Shown here: in pieces, positions 8,193-15,677 of the stretch | Position numbering within the stretch: position 1 is the stretch's first letter | Layout: every line of letters begins with the position of its first letter | From: Planctomycetota bacterium | GTDB taxonomy: Bacteria; Planctomycetota; Phycisphaerae; Sedimentisphaerales; Anaerohalosphaeraceae | Assembly: GCA_012519365.1 (NCBI GenBank) | Contig: JAAYQH010000288.1 | Span: forward strand, 1 to 15,754 | DNA length: 15,754 nt | Reading direction: 5' to 3' | The notes under the pieces: model-generated | The model's database searches: none | The model's input: only the letters and a program-made list of their open reading frames with translations | Told to the model about the DNA's origin: nothing | Made by a program: the position numbers and the translations under genes

Positions 8193-8308
8193 AGTTGATT
8201 TCCTGTTCAAATCAATTAACCCCAAATGATGTTCTATCATGCGTATTTAACTTGTCCCTTCGCCTTGCACCCTCTGCCCTTCATCAAGCGAAGATCAGCC
8301 ATTGTTTA
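8193..8308 (-). other. gcvPA-gcvPB spacer with purine-rich tract
   Basis: A 116-base gap, wide for two subunits of one enzyme. The minus strand holds a G/A-rich tract (about 8252-8289) with repeats of the type AGGGCAGAGGG and AAGGCGAAGGGA. No hairpin followed by T-run, gene or clear promoter is seen. The gcvPB ribosome site lies at its end. Confidence 0.5.
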
Positions 8309-9640
8309 TCACAAAATGGCTTCCAGTTCCTCGGCCAGCATGCCGATTTGTTGTTTGGTGCGTTTTTCGGTTACAGCGATCAGGATGGCGTTGTCCATTC
8401 CCTTATAGTATCGGCTCAGCGGAAAGCCGGCGGCGTAGCCTTTTTCGATGAGTTTGGCGATTACGTCGGCCGCGTCATGCGGCAGGTCAATCACGAATTC
8501 ATTAAAGAACCATTTGGCGTGGAAGTGCGGCCTGACGCCGGGAATGGCGGTCAGCCGCTGGTAGGCGTAACTGGCCTTGTCGGCGCAGAGCTGGGCGGTC
8601 TGCTTGAGGCCTTCTTTGCCCAGCAGGCTCACATAAATCAGCGCCACCAGCGCACACAGCGCCTCGTTAGAGCAGATATTCGAGGTTGCCTTGTCGCGGC
8701 GGATGTGCTGCTCGCGGGTTTGCAGGGTCAAAACAAACCCCCGCCGACCCTGTTTGTCGGTTGTCTGGCCGACGATCCGGCCGGGCAGTTGGCGGACATA
8801 TTGCTTGCGCGTGGCCATAAATCCCAGATACGGCCCGCCGAACGACATCGGCAGCCCCAGACTCTGCCCTTCGCCGGTCACGATGTCGGCTCCCATCGCG
8901 CCGGGGGTCTTGAGGATACCCAAGGCGATCGGATAGCACGAGGCGATCAGCAGGGCGCCTTTGTCGTGGGCCGCCTGCGCGATGTCGCTGAAGTCATCAA
9001 TACAGCCGAAAAAGTTCGGATTCTGCACCATTACCGCCGCAGTTTTGTCGTCCAGCGCTGCCAAAATCGCCTCGCGATTTGCCAGCCCCTCGACATTGGT
9101 CGTTTCTATCAGTTCGATGTTCAAATTGCGCGTATAGGATTGAATCATCACACGGTAGATGGGATTGAGCGAGTCGTCCATGATGATTTTGTTGCGTCGT
9201 GTCAAACGCAGCGCCATCATCATCGCCTCATACAGCGCCGTGCCGCCGTCATACATCGAGGCGTTGGCTGCTTCCATATCCGTCAGCCGACAAATCATCG
9301 ACTGAAATTCATACGTGGCCTGCAATGTGCCTTGAGAAATCTCCGGCTGGTAGGGCGTATAAGCCGTATAAAATTCCGAACGGCCGGCCAGATCATACAC
9401 TGCCGACGGGATGAAATGGTCATAAAACCCGCCGCCCAGAAAACAGGTCAGATGAATATAATTCTTGGCCGCCAGTTCCGCCAGTCGCGTACGGACCTGC
9501 TGTTCGCTGAGACCATCGGGCAGATTGAGCGTACCGCAAAGCAGTTCTTTTGGGATGTCAGCAAATAAATCCTCGGCCGTTAAGCCTATTGCGTTGAGCA
9601 TTTCGGCCCGCTGCTGATCGGTGTTGGTAATATATGGCAT
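8309..9640 (-). CDS. gcvPA: Glycine dehydrogenase (decarboxylating) subunit 1, P-protein
   Basis: The non-PLP-lysine half of the split glycine decarboxylase, 443 residues, the normal length for subunit 1. It starts MPYITNTDQQRAEML and carries the family blocks FYDHFIPSAVYDLAGRSEF, AYTPYQPEISQGTLQ, ASMYDGGTALYEAMMMA, SFGGPYLGFMA and ATSNICSNEAL. It pairs with GcvPB to form the P-protein heterotetramer in the cytosol. The start at 9640 has GAGGG about four bases upstream. It follows the DUF3472 gene by 56 bases and precedes gcvPB. The gap upstream is AT-rich and might hold a promoter, but no clear pair of hexamers is visible. Confidence 0.96.
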   Translation of the reverse strand: MPYITNTDQQRAEMLNAIGLTAEDLFADIPKELLCGTLNLPDGLSEQQVRTRLAELAAKNYIHLTCFLGGGFYDHFIPSAVYDLAGRSEFYTAYTPYQPEISQGTLQATYEFQSMICRLTDMEAANASMYDGGTALYEAMMMALRLTRRNKIIMDDSLNPIYRVMIQSYTRNLNIELIETTNVEGLANREAILAALDDKTAAVMVQNPNFFGCIDDFSDIAQAAHDKGALLIASCYPIALGILKTPGAMGADIVTGEGQSLGLPMSFGGPYLGFMATRKQYVRQLPGRIVGQTTDKQGRRGFVLTLQTREQHIRRDKATSNICSNEALCALVALIYVSLLGKEGLKQTAQLCADKASYAYQRLTAIPGVRPHFHAKWFFNEFVIDLPHDAADVIAKLIEKGYAAGFPLSRYYKGMDNAILIAVTEKRTKQQIGMLAEELEAIL

Positions 9641-9696
9641 AAAACCCTCACGGAATCAAAATTCTGTCTTTATTTTTTAGTGTTTTTTGTGCTGAA

Positions 9697-11031
9697 TCAA
9701 TCAAGGATGGCCTGGCTGTTGGCGTTTTTCCGCGGCAGGACAATATCCCCCGGCGGGGTGCCGACGGGCGGGCGTGTGAACGTCTGGCCGAAGGGGGTAA
9801 AGCCTTCGACAAATCCGCCGTGGCTCAGGAAAAATTGTCCGTCCTGAACACCCATAAAGCGATCCAGTCGGTCGCTGCGTCCTGTGGCGTCATGGCTGAA
9901 CGAGGCCTGCGTCAACTCAATCCACCGACCGTCCGCGGTCAGAATCCACTGGTTGCCATAGAGGGCCTTGCGAACAAAGTGCCCGTTGCTGCCCCAAAAA
10001 TTTTCGCTGAAACTGTGCGGGCGTCTCAGATAGCCGCCTTCGCGGGGGGCCTTCCAGGACGAAATCAGCATCCATCGCCGTGAATCGGGATGGAAATAAT
10101 ATCCCGAAAAGATCGTAAACGTCTCATCTGTCGGCGTGGCGGTAACTACAAACCGCTGCTTTTGGCCGGTTTTCCACATATATTTTAGATGGCTGTGGCC
10201 GCCGGTGCCTTCGTTGCCAAAGTCGCCCGAATACACGCCGTCGCCTTTGTCCATCAGTACCACACGGTTTTCCTGGGACACTTTGCTCCGATCGGTCGGT
10301 TCGCCGCCGCTGTCCCAGACGCTGAAAATGATCCTCCGCTCGGCCGGGCTGTTGACCTGCATACCGAAGTAGCCGCGATGCCAGCCGCAGGCCATATAGA
10401 ATGTTGCGGTCGGATCCTCCACGGCGGTGACTTCGCCATAAAACGCTGCGATTTCGGTATCGGCCGGCACCGCATAGTTCAAATGCACCGACGCGGCGTT
10501 GCGGCGCGGTTTAAGGTTGAAATGGGCATCCTGCAGGGCCGGTCCTTCCAGCAGCAGTGCGTCCAAATCGCCGAATGGCCTGCCGGGCGGGTTGAGCGAT
10601 TCAAGCATAAACCGCGTGTAGCCCGTTTGGCGGATGGCAAACACACCGAAATCGGCCGCAGCCGGTATTTCATTGCCTTTGCCGGTCACGCGGACTGAGC
10701 GACTTTGGTCCTGAAGGGTCATTTTCAGCTCTGAGACCGCCCCTTCCGGCAGCCGCAGCTCAAGGCGAACCGACAATTGACCGGTGTGTCGAAACAGGCC
10801 GTACCAATTGACGCTGAGGTGGGGGTCGGTCCAGTGGGTAACGCCGCGGCGGGGGGATATCTGCGCCCCGTCAGGGTCGGGCAGCGTATAGGCCGTAAAC
10901 GCCGGCACGCGCAAGGTCAGCGGCGGCTCGGTCTGTTCAGCCTCAACGGCAAATGCCCTTTGGCCGACCAGGCCCATTCCCGCGGCCAGCACAAAAAGCA
11001 GTGCGGTGCTCCACCCACGCAATCTTCTCAT
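9697..11031 (-). CDS. Secreted DUF5077/DUF3472 protein
   Basis: A 444-residue exported protein. Residues 1-28 (MRRLRGWSTALLFVLAAGMG onward, ending FAVEA) form a signal peptide. An N-terminal beta-rich region (about 38-160), including HWTDPHLSVNWYGLF, resembles DUF5077. The rest matches DUF3472: YMACGWHRGYFGMQ, IIFSVWDSGG, GTGGHSHLKYMWKTGQ and FSGYYFHP. These domains are common in polysaccharide-degrading Planctomycetota and Bacteroidota and are probably carbohydrate-related; I know of no established reaction. The start at 11031 has GGAG seven bases upstream; a further ATG at 11061 lies ahead of that site and is unlikely. It sits between the SGNH gene (70 bases) and gcvPA (56 bases). It need not belong functionally to either, although secretion fits with the membrane SGNH protein. 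Confidence 0.8.
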   Translation of the reverse strand: MRRLRGWSTALLFVLAAGMGLVGQRAFAVEAEQTEPPLTLRVPAFTAYTLPDPDGAQISPRRGVTHWTDPHLSVNWYGLFRHTGQLSVRLELRLPEGAVSELKMTLQDQSRSVRVTGKGNEIPAAADFGVFAIRQTGYTRFMLESLNPPGRPFGDLDALLLEGPALQDAHFNLKPRRNAASVHLNYAVPADTEIAAFYGEVTAVEDPTATFYMACGWHRGYFGMQVNSPAERRIIFSVWDSGGEPTDRSKVSQENRVVLMDKGDGVYSGDFGNEGTGGHSHLKYMWKTGQKQRFVVTATPTDETFTIFSGYYFHPDSRRWMLISSWKAPREGGYLRRPHSFSENFWGSNGHFVRKALYGNQWILTADGRWIELTQASFSHDATGRSDRLDRFMGVQDGQFFLSHGGFVEGFTPFGQTFTRPPVGTPPGDIVLPRKNANSQAILD

Positions 11032-11069
11032 TTGGTACTCTCCTGTCTCATTCAAACACACATTCGCTC

Positions 11070-11086
11070 TGTTGCCGACCGCAACA
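11070..11086. repeat. Small stem-loop between the SGNH and DUF3472 genes
   Basis: TGTTGC (11070-11075) and GCAACA (11081-11086) form a perfect 6-base stem with a 5-base loop. It lies just after the SGNH stop in the transcribed direction. No T-run follows, so it is at most a weak terminator or an RNA-processing site separating the carbamoyltransferase block from the genes downstream. Confidence 0.3.
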
Positions 11087-11101
11087 AACAGTCAGCGGGG
11101 T

Positions 11102-12553
11102 TTACTTTTCACTAACAACAATTGTCTCGCTGAGGTATCGGGCCACTACCTCATGGCCGTCGGGCGTCCAGTGCTGATCAAAGGTATAGTAGGTCTGCAC
11201 GCCTTTGCGGGTTTCCTCACGAAGCGGCTCGGTCAGATTGATAAAGGCAATCCCGTTTTCCCGGCAATACTCTTGAAACACACGCCGGCGTACCTGTGTT
11301 CCTTCATAGAGTCTGGCGGCCAGAACCTCCGGCTCCGGCAAATCCTTGACCCGTGTATTCAGAAACGCGTACAGCTGCTTAGGATCCACCCGCTCACAGA
11401 TATCCTCGATCAGCACGTGCGGTTTGTCGGGCGCATAAATAAAAATCAGCGTCATGTTGTTCTCATCGCAAATCTGCCGCGTCTGGTCAAGCAATTGCAG
11501 GGATTCCGTACATGCCAGACTTTGGCGAAACCCCTCTTCGGTGACATAATGCTGTTCAAGCCGCTTGACGTCAAAGGCGTATCCGTGACCGCTGCCGGCA
11601 GGGACTTCAAATGGAAGCCACGCCACCGGATACATCCGATGCGACGGATCATGGATGGCTGGGTCATTATAAAAGCGTTTTTTGCCAATAGGTCCCAACA
11701 GCCGTATAAGCGAATTTTTCAGCACCTCACGCAGCGGCGAGACCTTGAAGATTTTGTCCCACAGGGGCAGTTGTTCCTGTCCATCTACCCGCCGGCGCCG
11801 AAAGTTGGAATTTCGCAAGTCATTGCCTTCATACAGCAGATACAAAACCACTTTCGGCTGCAACGGGACGCCGAAGCGTTTGAGTGTCTCGAGGTAAGTT
11901 ACCGGATTGCCGCCGGACATGCCAAGGTTATACACCCGTACGCGGCGCTGCTCGGCCAGTCGAGTCACCCAGACCTGATCGTCCGAGACCTTCGACCCTT
12001 CGGCAAATGAATCGCCCAGCACGAGCCAATCGTACTGCTCATGCCGGACGGGATTGCGAAAGCCCTGGTCATCCACCGTCAAGACAAACGGCACCGGCGG
12101 ATACCCCTCGATCGGATTGGGATAACTGAACGGAAACTCCGGCCGATCGTAAAACACCCCCTTATAGACACTGTTCGGTACGCGGTGATAGGATTGTTGC
12201 TCATTGTTGTCGGCAACATAGTGCTGTCGCTGACTGATCCGCAGCGCCACATCAGCGATAACAATACCCAGAATAATGGATACCGTCAGGGAGATTTGTT
12301 TGAAGGTGGCAAGCCGTTTGGCTGCGGGGTCAGCGGTCTTTTTTTTCTTCGTCCATTGGCCGATCAGCACCCATAGCAAAATCGGCGTTGCGATCAGCAG
12401 GGCGATGGTCTTTTCGAGGGTGTATCGCCCCAGCAAAATCGGCCGCTGCTGTGCGACGTTATAAGCCAGGTCGCTTTCCAGTCCCCACATCAGTGCCAAT
12501 ACGGCCAGAATGACAACCGTAACCGTGACCCGAATAATCTTGTCTTTGTTCAT
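11102..12553 (-). CDS. Membrane-anchored SGNH (AlgX/AlgJ-like) hydrolase or acyltransferase
   Basis: 483 residues with three N-terminal membrane segments (about 8-24, 48-66, 88-106). The loop between segments 2 and 3 contains WTKKKK, so the positive-inside rule puts the large C-terminal domain outside the cytoplasm. SGNH blocks are in order: GDSFAEG (S182), NLGMSGG (G211), EGNDL (N244) and DQHWTPDGH (D459, H461). The D-x-H-W form of the last block resembles AlgX/AlgJ-type O-acetyltransferases more than classical DxxH esterases. The likely chemistry is transfer or removal of an acyl group on an envelope glycan or lipid; the substrate is unknown. The start at 12553 lies 14 bases after the DUF5989 stop with no clear ribosome site, suggesting translational coupling. 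Upstream in-frame codons lie within the DUF5989 gene. It is the fourth gene of the carbamoyltransferase block. Confidence 0.82.
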   Translation of the reverse strand: MNKDKIIRVTVTVVILAVLALMWGLESDLAYNVAQQRPILLGRYTLEKTIALLIATPILLWVLIGQWTKKKKTADPAAKRLATFKQISLTVSIILGIVIADVALRISQRQHYVADNNEQQSYHRVPNSVYKGVFYDRPEFPFSYPNPIEGYPPVPFVLTVDDQGFRNPVRHEQYDWLVLGDSFAEGSKVSDDQVWVTRLAEQRRVRVYNLGMSGGNPVTYLETLKRFGVPLQPKVVLYLLYEGNDLRNSNFRRRRVDGQEQLPLWDKIFKVSPLREVLKNSLIRLLGPIGKKRFYNDPAIHDPSHRMYPVAWLPFEVPAGSGHGYAFDVKRLEQHYVTEEGFRQSLACTESLQLLDQTRQICDENNMTLIFIYAPDKPHVLIEDICERVDPKQLYAFLNTRVKDLPEPEVLAARLYEGTQVRRRVFQEYCRENGIAFINLTEPLREETRKGVQTYYTFDQHWTPDGHEVVARYLSETIVVSEK

Positions 12554-12567
12554 AGAAGTCGGTGATC

Positions 12568-12765
12568 TTAAAACAGCGGATAGATAAACGGCGCGATCGC
12601 GGTACTGCTCAGTACTACCAGCAGCCCCATCAGCAACAGAATGATGATAATCGGCAGCAGCCACCATTTTTTATTATGCTTGAGAAATTCGATGAACTCT
12701 CCAGCAAGGGTGGTGCGTTTTTGCTGCGCCAGTTGTTCAAAATCGGCAGGCGTTTTTTCGGTCAT
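12568..12765 (-). CDS. DUF5989 / SxtK-like small membrane protein
   Basis: A 65-residue peptide with an acidic/basic N-terminus, the motif AGEFIEFLKHNKKWWLLP, one hydrophobic helix (about 36-55) and the tail STAIAPFIYPLF. This is the recognisable DUF5989 pattern: EF-FL, KKWWL-P, a Leu/Ile-rich span, then APFIY-LF. The family has no known function but recurs beside carbamoyltransferases and SxtJ proteins, and corresponds to the small SxtK of saxitoxin clusters. AGGA lies eight bases upstream of the start. The gene is 25 bases from the SxtJ-like stop and 14 bases from the SGNH start. A role as membrane adaptor or small subunit for its neighbours is inference. Confidence 0.88.
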   Translation of the reverse strand: MTEKTPADFEQLAQQKRTTLAGEFIEFLKHNKKWWLLPIIIILLLMGLLVVLSSTAIAPFIYPLF

Positions 12766-12790
12766 ACGTTATATCCTGTAAAAGTTCGGT

Positions 12791-13210
12791 CTAAAATTGA
12801 TGAAAATAATCCTTAGGCGTGCGTTTGTGTCGATACGGCAGCCAGTAAGTGTCGGCCTCGGGGTCATAGGTCCGATGCAGCGGGTCGCGTTTGAGCAGCC
12901 TAAAGAACAGCCCGACTGCGCTGATGATCCCATAATAAAACAACCCCATCAGAATATGACTGATCAGCCAGCCGATGGGAAAGGACACCACCATCAATCC
13001 GATGTAAATCGGCCGTACCCATTGAACCGAAATCCGGCTGAGCAGATAAACCGCCACGCCGATGAGGCATATCACGACAAACGCTTTGACCGGCAACCCT
13101 GCCAGCCCCATCAACAGCATTCCGACGATGTTGCACATACAAAGGGCAATATCGCCGAAGTCGCGCAGTTGTTTTTCACTCGGTTTTAGGTTTAATGAAA
13201 CCAGCGCCAT
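12791..13210 (-). CDS. SxtJ family membrane protein
   Basis: 139 residues. The N-terminus has NLKPSEKQLRDFG, then two hydrophobic segments (about 22-39 and 42-59). WVRPIYIGLMVVSFPIGWLI and a third to fourth membrane span (about 68-102) follow, then the hallmark GLFFRLLKRDPLHR and a C-terminal TYWLPYR. This order matches SxtJ, named from the saxitoxin cluster and also found with carbamoyltransferases elsewhere; its function is unknown. The ribosome site GGGAG sits directly after the TAG stop of the carbamoyltransferase, nine bases from it to the ATG, so the two are tightly coupled. It may dock the soluble carbamoyltransferase to the membrane, which is inference. Confidence 0.87.
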   Translation of the reverse strand: MALVSLNLKPSEKQLRDFGDIALCMCNIVGMLLMGLAGLPVKAFVVICLIGVAVYLLSRISVQWVRPIYIGLMVVSFPIGWLISHILMGLFYYGIISAVGLFFRLLKRDPLHRTYDPEADTYWLPYRHKRTPKDYFHQF

Positions 13211-13219
13211 ACACGCTCC

Positions 13220-15070
13220 CTAATCCAGTTCAAATTGTGCCATATAGGACTGGGCCTCCTGCCGACTGATCGACGGCTGGCGATCCTTATACAGCACAAA
13301 ATTTTCCAGTACCAGCACATCCATATGCGTCGCCAAAAAACACCGGTACGCATCTTGCGGGGTGCAGACAATCGGCTCGCCGCGGATATTAAAACTTGTA
13401 TTGATCACCAGCGGGCAATCGGTTTTTTGCTGAAAACGCTCCAGCAGGCGATAATACCGGCCGTGCCGGTCGGCATCGACCGTCTGAACCCGTGCTGAGT
13501 AGTCCACGTGCGTAACGCCCGGGATCCGACTGCGTTTGACTTTGAGCAGGTCGATACCGCTCAGACCGTCTTCCTGGCCATTGCAGGCAATCCGCTGGCG
13601 CTCATGCACCGGCGCAACCAGCAGCATATACGGACTTTCCTTGTTGGGGTCCAGCTCAAAGTATTCGGCGGCTTTCTCGCGAAGGATGCTCGGGGCAAAC
13701 GGCCGGAACGATTCTCGAAACTTGATCTTCAGATTCATCCGGGACTGCATCTGCTCATCGCGGGGGTCGCCGATAATACTGCGCGCCCCCAGTGCCCGCG
13801 GGCCGAACTCCATGCGTCCCTGAAACCATCCGATGACCTTGCTGGCCTCAATGTCAGCTGCCAGCGTCTCGAGCAGGGCGTTTTCCTCTTCAAAATACGT
13901 ATAGACCGCCCCGGCCGAGTCGAGAAACCGACGAATCTCATCGGCCGTAAAACGCGGCCCCAGCAGCGAGCCGGCCTGCAGGTCGCGGCGATTGTCCACC
14001 GTTCGCTCATGGCCGAGCAATTGATAATGCACAAACAATGCTGCCCCCAGCGCACCGCCTGCGTCGCCGGCGGCCGGCTGAATCCAGATGTTCTCGAACG
14101 GCCCTTCGCGCAAAATACGCCCGTTGCCCACGCAATTAAGCGCCACACCCCCGGCCAGCACAAGATTTTTCATTCCCGTTTGCTGATGCGCAAAACGCAC
14201 TATTCGCAGCATGATCTCTTCAGTTACGCTTTGAATCGATGCGGCGATGTCCATCTCGCGTTGTGTAATCGGCGATTCAGGCTTACGCCGCGGGCCGTCG
14301 AACAGAGCGGCGAATTTTTCGCCCACCATAACGTCGGTATAACAATAGGTAAAATAGTCCATATTCAGACGAAACGATCCATCCGCTTTCAAATCCAGCA
14401 GATACTCAAGGATTTTGTCACGATAGATCGGTTTGCCATAGGGGGCCAGTCCCATCAGTTTGTATTCGCCGGAGTTGACCTTAAACCCCGTAAAATACGT
14501 AAACGCCGAGTACAGCAGCCCCAGCGAATGCGGAAACCGCAGTTCGTATTTCAATTCGATGCGGTTGCCTCGGCCGATGCCGATGCTGGCGGTTGTCCAT
14601 TCGCCCACGCCGTCGAGTGTCACAATGGCCGCTTGGTCATAGGGGCTGGGGAAAAACGCACTGGCCGCGTGTGATTCGTGGTGTTCGGTAAAGATATATT
14701 TGCCCTTGAACGGCGTCCCCAGCGCCTTGTCAATTTCACGCGGGATATGCAGTTTTTCGTTGAGCCACTGCGGAATGCCCATCAAAAACTGCCGAAATCC
14801 GCGCGGCGCACAGGCGATCCACGTCTCCAGCAGCCGGTCGAACTTTTGCAGCGGCTTTTCATAGAACACCACATAATCCAGCTGCTCCGGACTCAGATTG
14901 GCCTCTTGCAGGCAATATGCGATGGCGTTAACGGGCATTCGGTAGTCGTGTTTTTTTCGCGTGAACCGCTCTTCCTGGGCCGCGGCAACAATGTGACCCT
15001 CCTGCACCAAGGCGGCGGCGCTGTCGTGATACAACCCCGAAATCCCCAAGATAGTGACCGATTTGCTCAT
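13220..15070 (-). CDS. O-carbamoyltransferase, NodU/CmcH/TobZ (SxtI-like) family
   Basis: A 616-residue cytosolic enzyme of full family length. The N-terminal Kae1-like domain shows GLYHDSAAALV, AAQEERFTRKKHD and FTEHHESHAASAFF, with metal-binding H130 and H134, then LDGVGEW, NSGEYKLMGLAPYG, and GDAGGALGAAL with D336 as third metal ligand. The C-terminal YrdC-like domain shows GWFQGRMEFGPRALGARSI, FRPFAPSIL, HVDYSARVQTVD and TSFNIRGEPIV. The family makes carbamoyl-AMP from carbamoyl phosphate and ATP, then transfers the carbamoyl group to a hydroxyl on a sugar, antibiotic or toxin. The acceptor here is unknown. GGAGAC near the end of gcvH serves as ribosome site, and only two bases separate the gcvH stop from this ATG. 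Downstream SxtJ, DUF5989 and SGNH genes suggest a membrane-linked substrate. Confidence 0.93.
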   Translation of the reverse strand: MSKSVTILGISGLYHDSAAALVQEGHIVAAAQEERFTRKKHDYRMPVNAIAYCLQEANLSPEQLDYVVFYEKPLQKFDRLLETWIACAPRGFRQFLMGIPQWLNEKLHIPREIDKALGTPFKGKYIFTEHHESHAASAFFPSPYDQAAIVTLDGVGEWTTASIGIGRGNRIELKYELRFPHSLGLLYSAFTYFTGFKVNSGEYKLMGLAPYGKPIYRDKILEYLLDLKADGSFRLNMDYFTYCYTDVMVGEKFAALFDGPRRKPESPITQREMDIAASIQSVTEEIMLRIVRFAHQQTGMKNLVLAGGVALNCVGNGRILREGPFENIWIQPAAGDAGGALGAALFVHYQLLGHERTVDNRRDLQAGSLLGPRFTADEIRRFLDSAGAVYTYFEEENALLETLAADIEASKVIGWFQGRMEFGPRALGARSIIGDPRDEQMQSRMNLKIKFRESFRPFAPSILREKAAEYFELDPNKESPYMLLVAPVHERQRIACNGQEDGLSGIDLLKVKRSRIPGVTHVDYSARVQTVDADRHGRYYRLLERFQQKTDCPLVINTSFNIRGEPIVCTPQDAYRCFLATHMDVLVLENFVLYKDRQPSISRQEAQSYMAQFELD

Positions 15071-15072
15071 GC

Positions 15073-15459
15073 TTATGCTTCAGTCTCCAAAAATTTGCGA
15101 TAGGCCTCAGCGTCCATCAGACCGTCCAACTCTGCGATGTCGGACGGATCAATCTTAATCAGCCAGCCGGCACCATAGGGGTCTTGCTTCAGGCTGTCGG
15201 GATTGTCGCACGCCGCGGCGTTGGCCTGGACGACCGTGCCGCTGACGGGCGCGTACATGTCCGAGGCCGACTTGACCGACTCGACAACGCCGAACATGTC
15301 GCCCTGCTTGAGCGTTCGCCCCACCTCGGGCAGTTCCAAATACACGATGTCGCCAAGCTGCTCGATGGCGTACGCCGTCAAGCCGACCGCAATAAGATTG
15401 CCGTCTTTTTTGGCCCATTCATGCGTCTTGAGGTATCTGGCATCCGGATCAATCATCAT
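15073..15459 (-). CDS. gcvH: Glycine cleavage system H protein
   Basis: The lipoyl carrier protein of the glycine cleavage system, 128 residues, standard length. KTHEWAKKDG opens the fold, AIEQLGDIVYLELPEVG is the central signature, and VVESVKSASDMYAPVSGTV holds the lipoylated lysine K63. It shuttles the aminomethyl group between P-, T- and L-proteins. The start at 15459 (Met-Met) has AAGGA nine bases upstream; the second ATG is 12 bases away and less likely. It is the first gene of the leftward run and is followed after two bases by the carbamoyltransferase, not by gcvT or gcvP. The partner P-protein subunits lie over 5 kb downstream in the same direction. No glycine riboswitch is visible upstream. 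Confidence 0.96.
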   Translation of the reverse strand: MMIDPDARYLKTHEWAKKDGNLIAVGLTAYAIEQLGDIVYLELPEVGRTLKQGDMFGVVESVKSASDMYAPVSGTVVQANAAACDNPDSLKQDPYGAGWLIKIDPSDIAELDGLMDAEAYRKFLETEA

Positions 15460-15572
15460 CTGTGTTAGTCCTTAAAAAATTAACGTTCTATCTTCCCCCG
15501 ACGGTTCAGCGGCCAGCGTCCCGTTAGCCGCGTCCGGCTTTCTGCTTTTTGCCTTCTGTTCTCTGCGCCCTG
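15460..15572 (-). other. Intergenic region upstream of gcvH, low complexity
   Basis: The 113 bases hold the gcvH ribosome site, an imperfect direct repeat on the minus strand built on GGACGC (near 15516 and 15530), a short AGCCG/CGGCT hairpin and a purine-rich tract (about 15540-15570) like the one between gcvPA and gcvPB. I see no clear promoter hexamers, riboswitch or strong terminator, although expression of gcvH should start here or further upstream. Confidence 0.45.
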
Positions 15573-15677
15573 TTATTCCACCACGGGCAGGGCAATATCC
15601 CCGCTTCGATTGTCGAGATTGCGACGGACCAGCCGCATTTTCAATCGTCGCTGCCGAACGTCAGCCTCAAGTGGACC
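15573..15677 (-). pseudogene. C-terminal remnant of an unidentified gene, broken at the right edge
   Basis: An open minus-strand frame of 34 codons ends TAA at 15573-15575. Its last residues are RSGDIALPVVE, preceded by the Arg-rich RQRRLKMRLVRRN. Codon choice resembles the neighbouring genes, so it looks like the genuine end of a gene lying upstream of gcvH. It has no convincing start: upstream the frame meets a TAA at 15678-15680, exactly where base composition changes. It does not resemble the C-terminus of GcvT. I do not recognise the family. The gene is either truncated by a real rearrangement or cut by an assembly join. Confidence 0.4.

Noticed and set aside
8195..9568. Long plus-strand open frame opposite gcvPA
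   Set aside because: It lies opposite a full-length, well-conserved gcvPA, and the product is His/Arg/Gln-rich without domains.
13508..14674. Long plus-strand open frame opposite the carbamoyltransferase
   Set aside because: It is antisense to an intact conserved enzyme, and no family motif is visible.
11102..15070. Saxitoxin biosynthesis cluster
   Set aside because: Only the sxtI/J/K-like genes are present. No polyketide synthase-like sxtA, amidinotransferase or oxygenase genes occur in the window, and these three families are widespread outside toxin producers.
15460..15572. Glycine riboswitch upstream of gcvH
   Set aside because: The expected tandem aptamer core motifs are not recognisable, and 113 bases is short for a tandem riboswitch plus expression platform.
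15573..15677. gcvT ending just upstream of gcvH
   Set aside because: The position would fit, but the C-terminal residues (RSGDIALPVVE) do not resemble GcvT tails.
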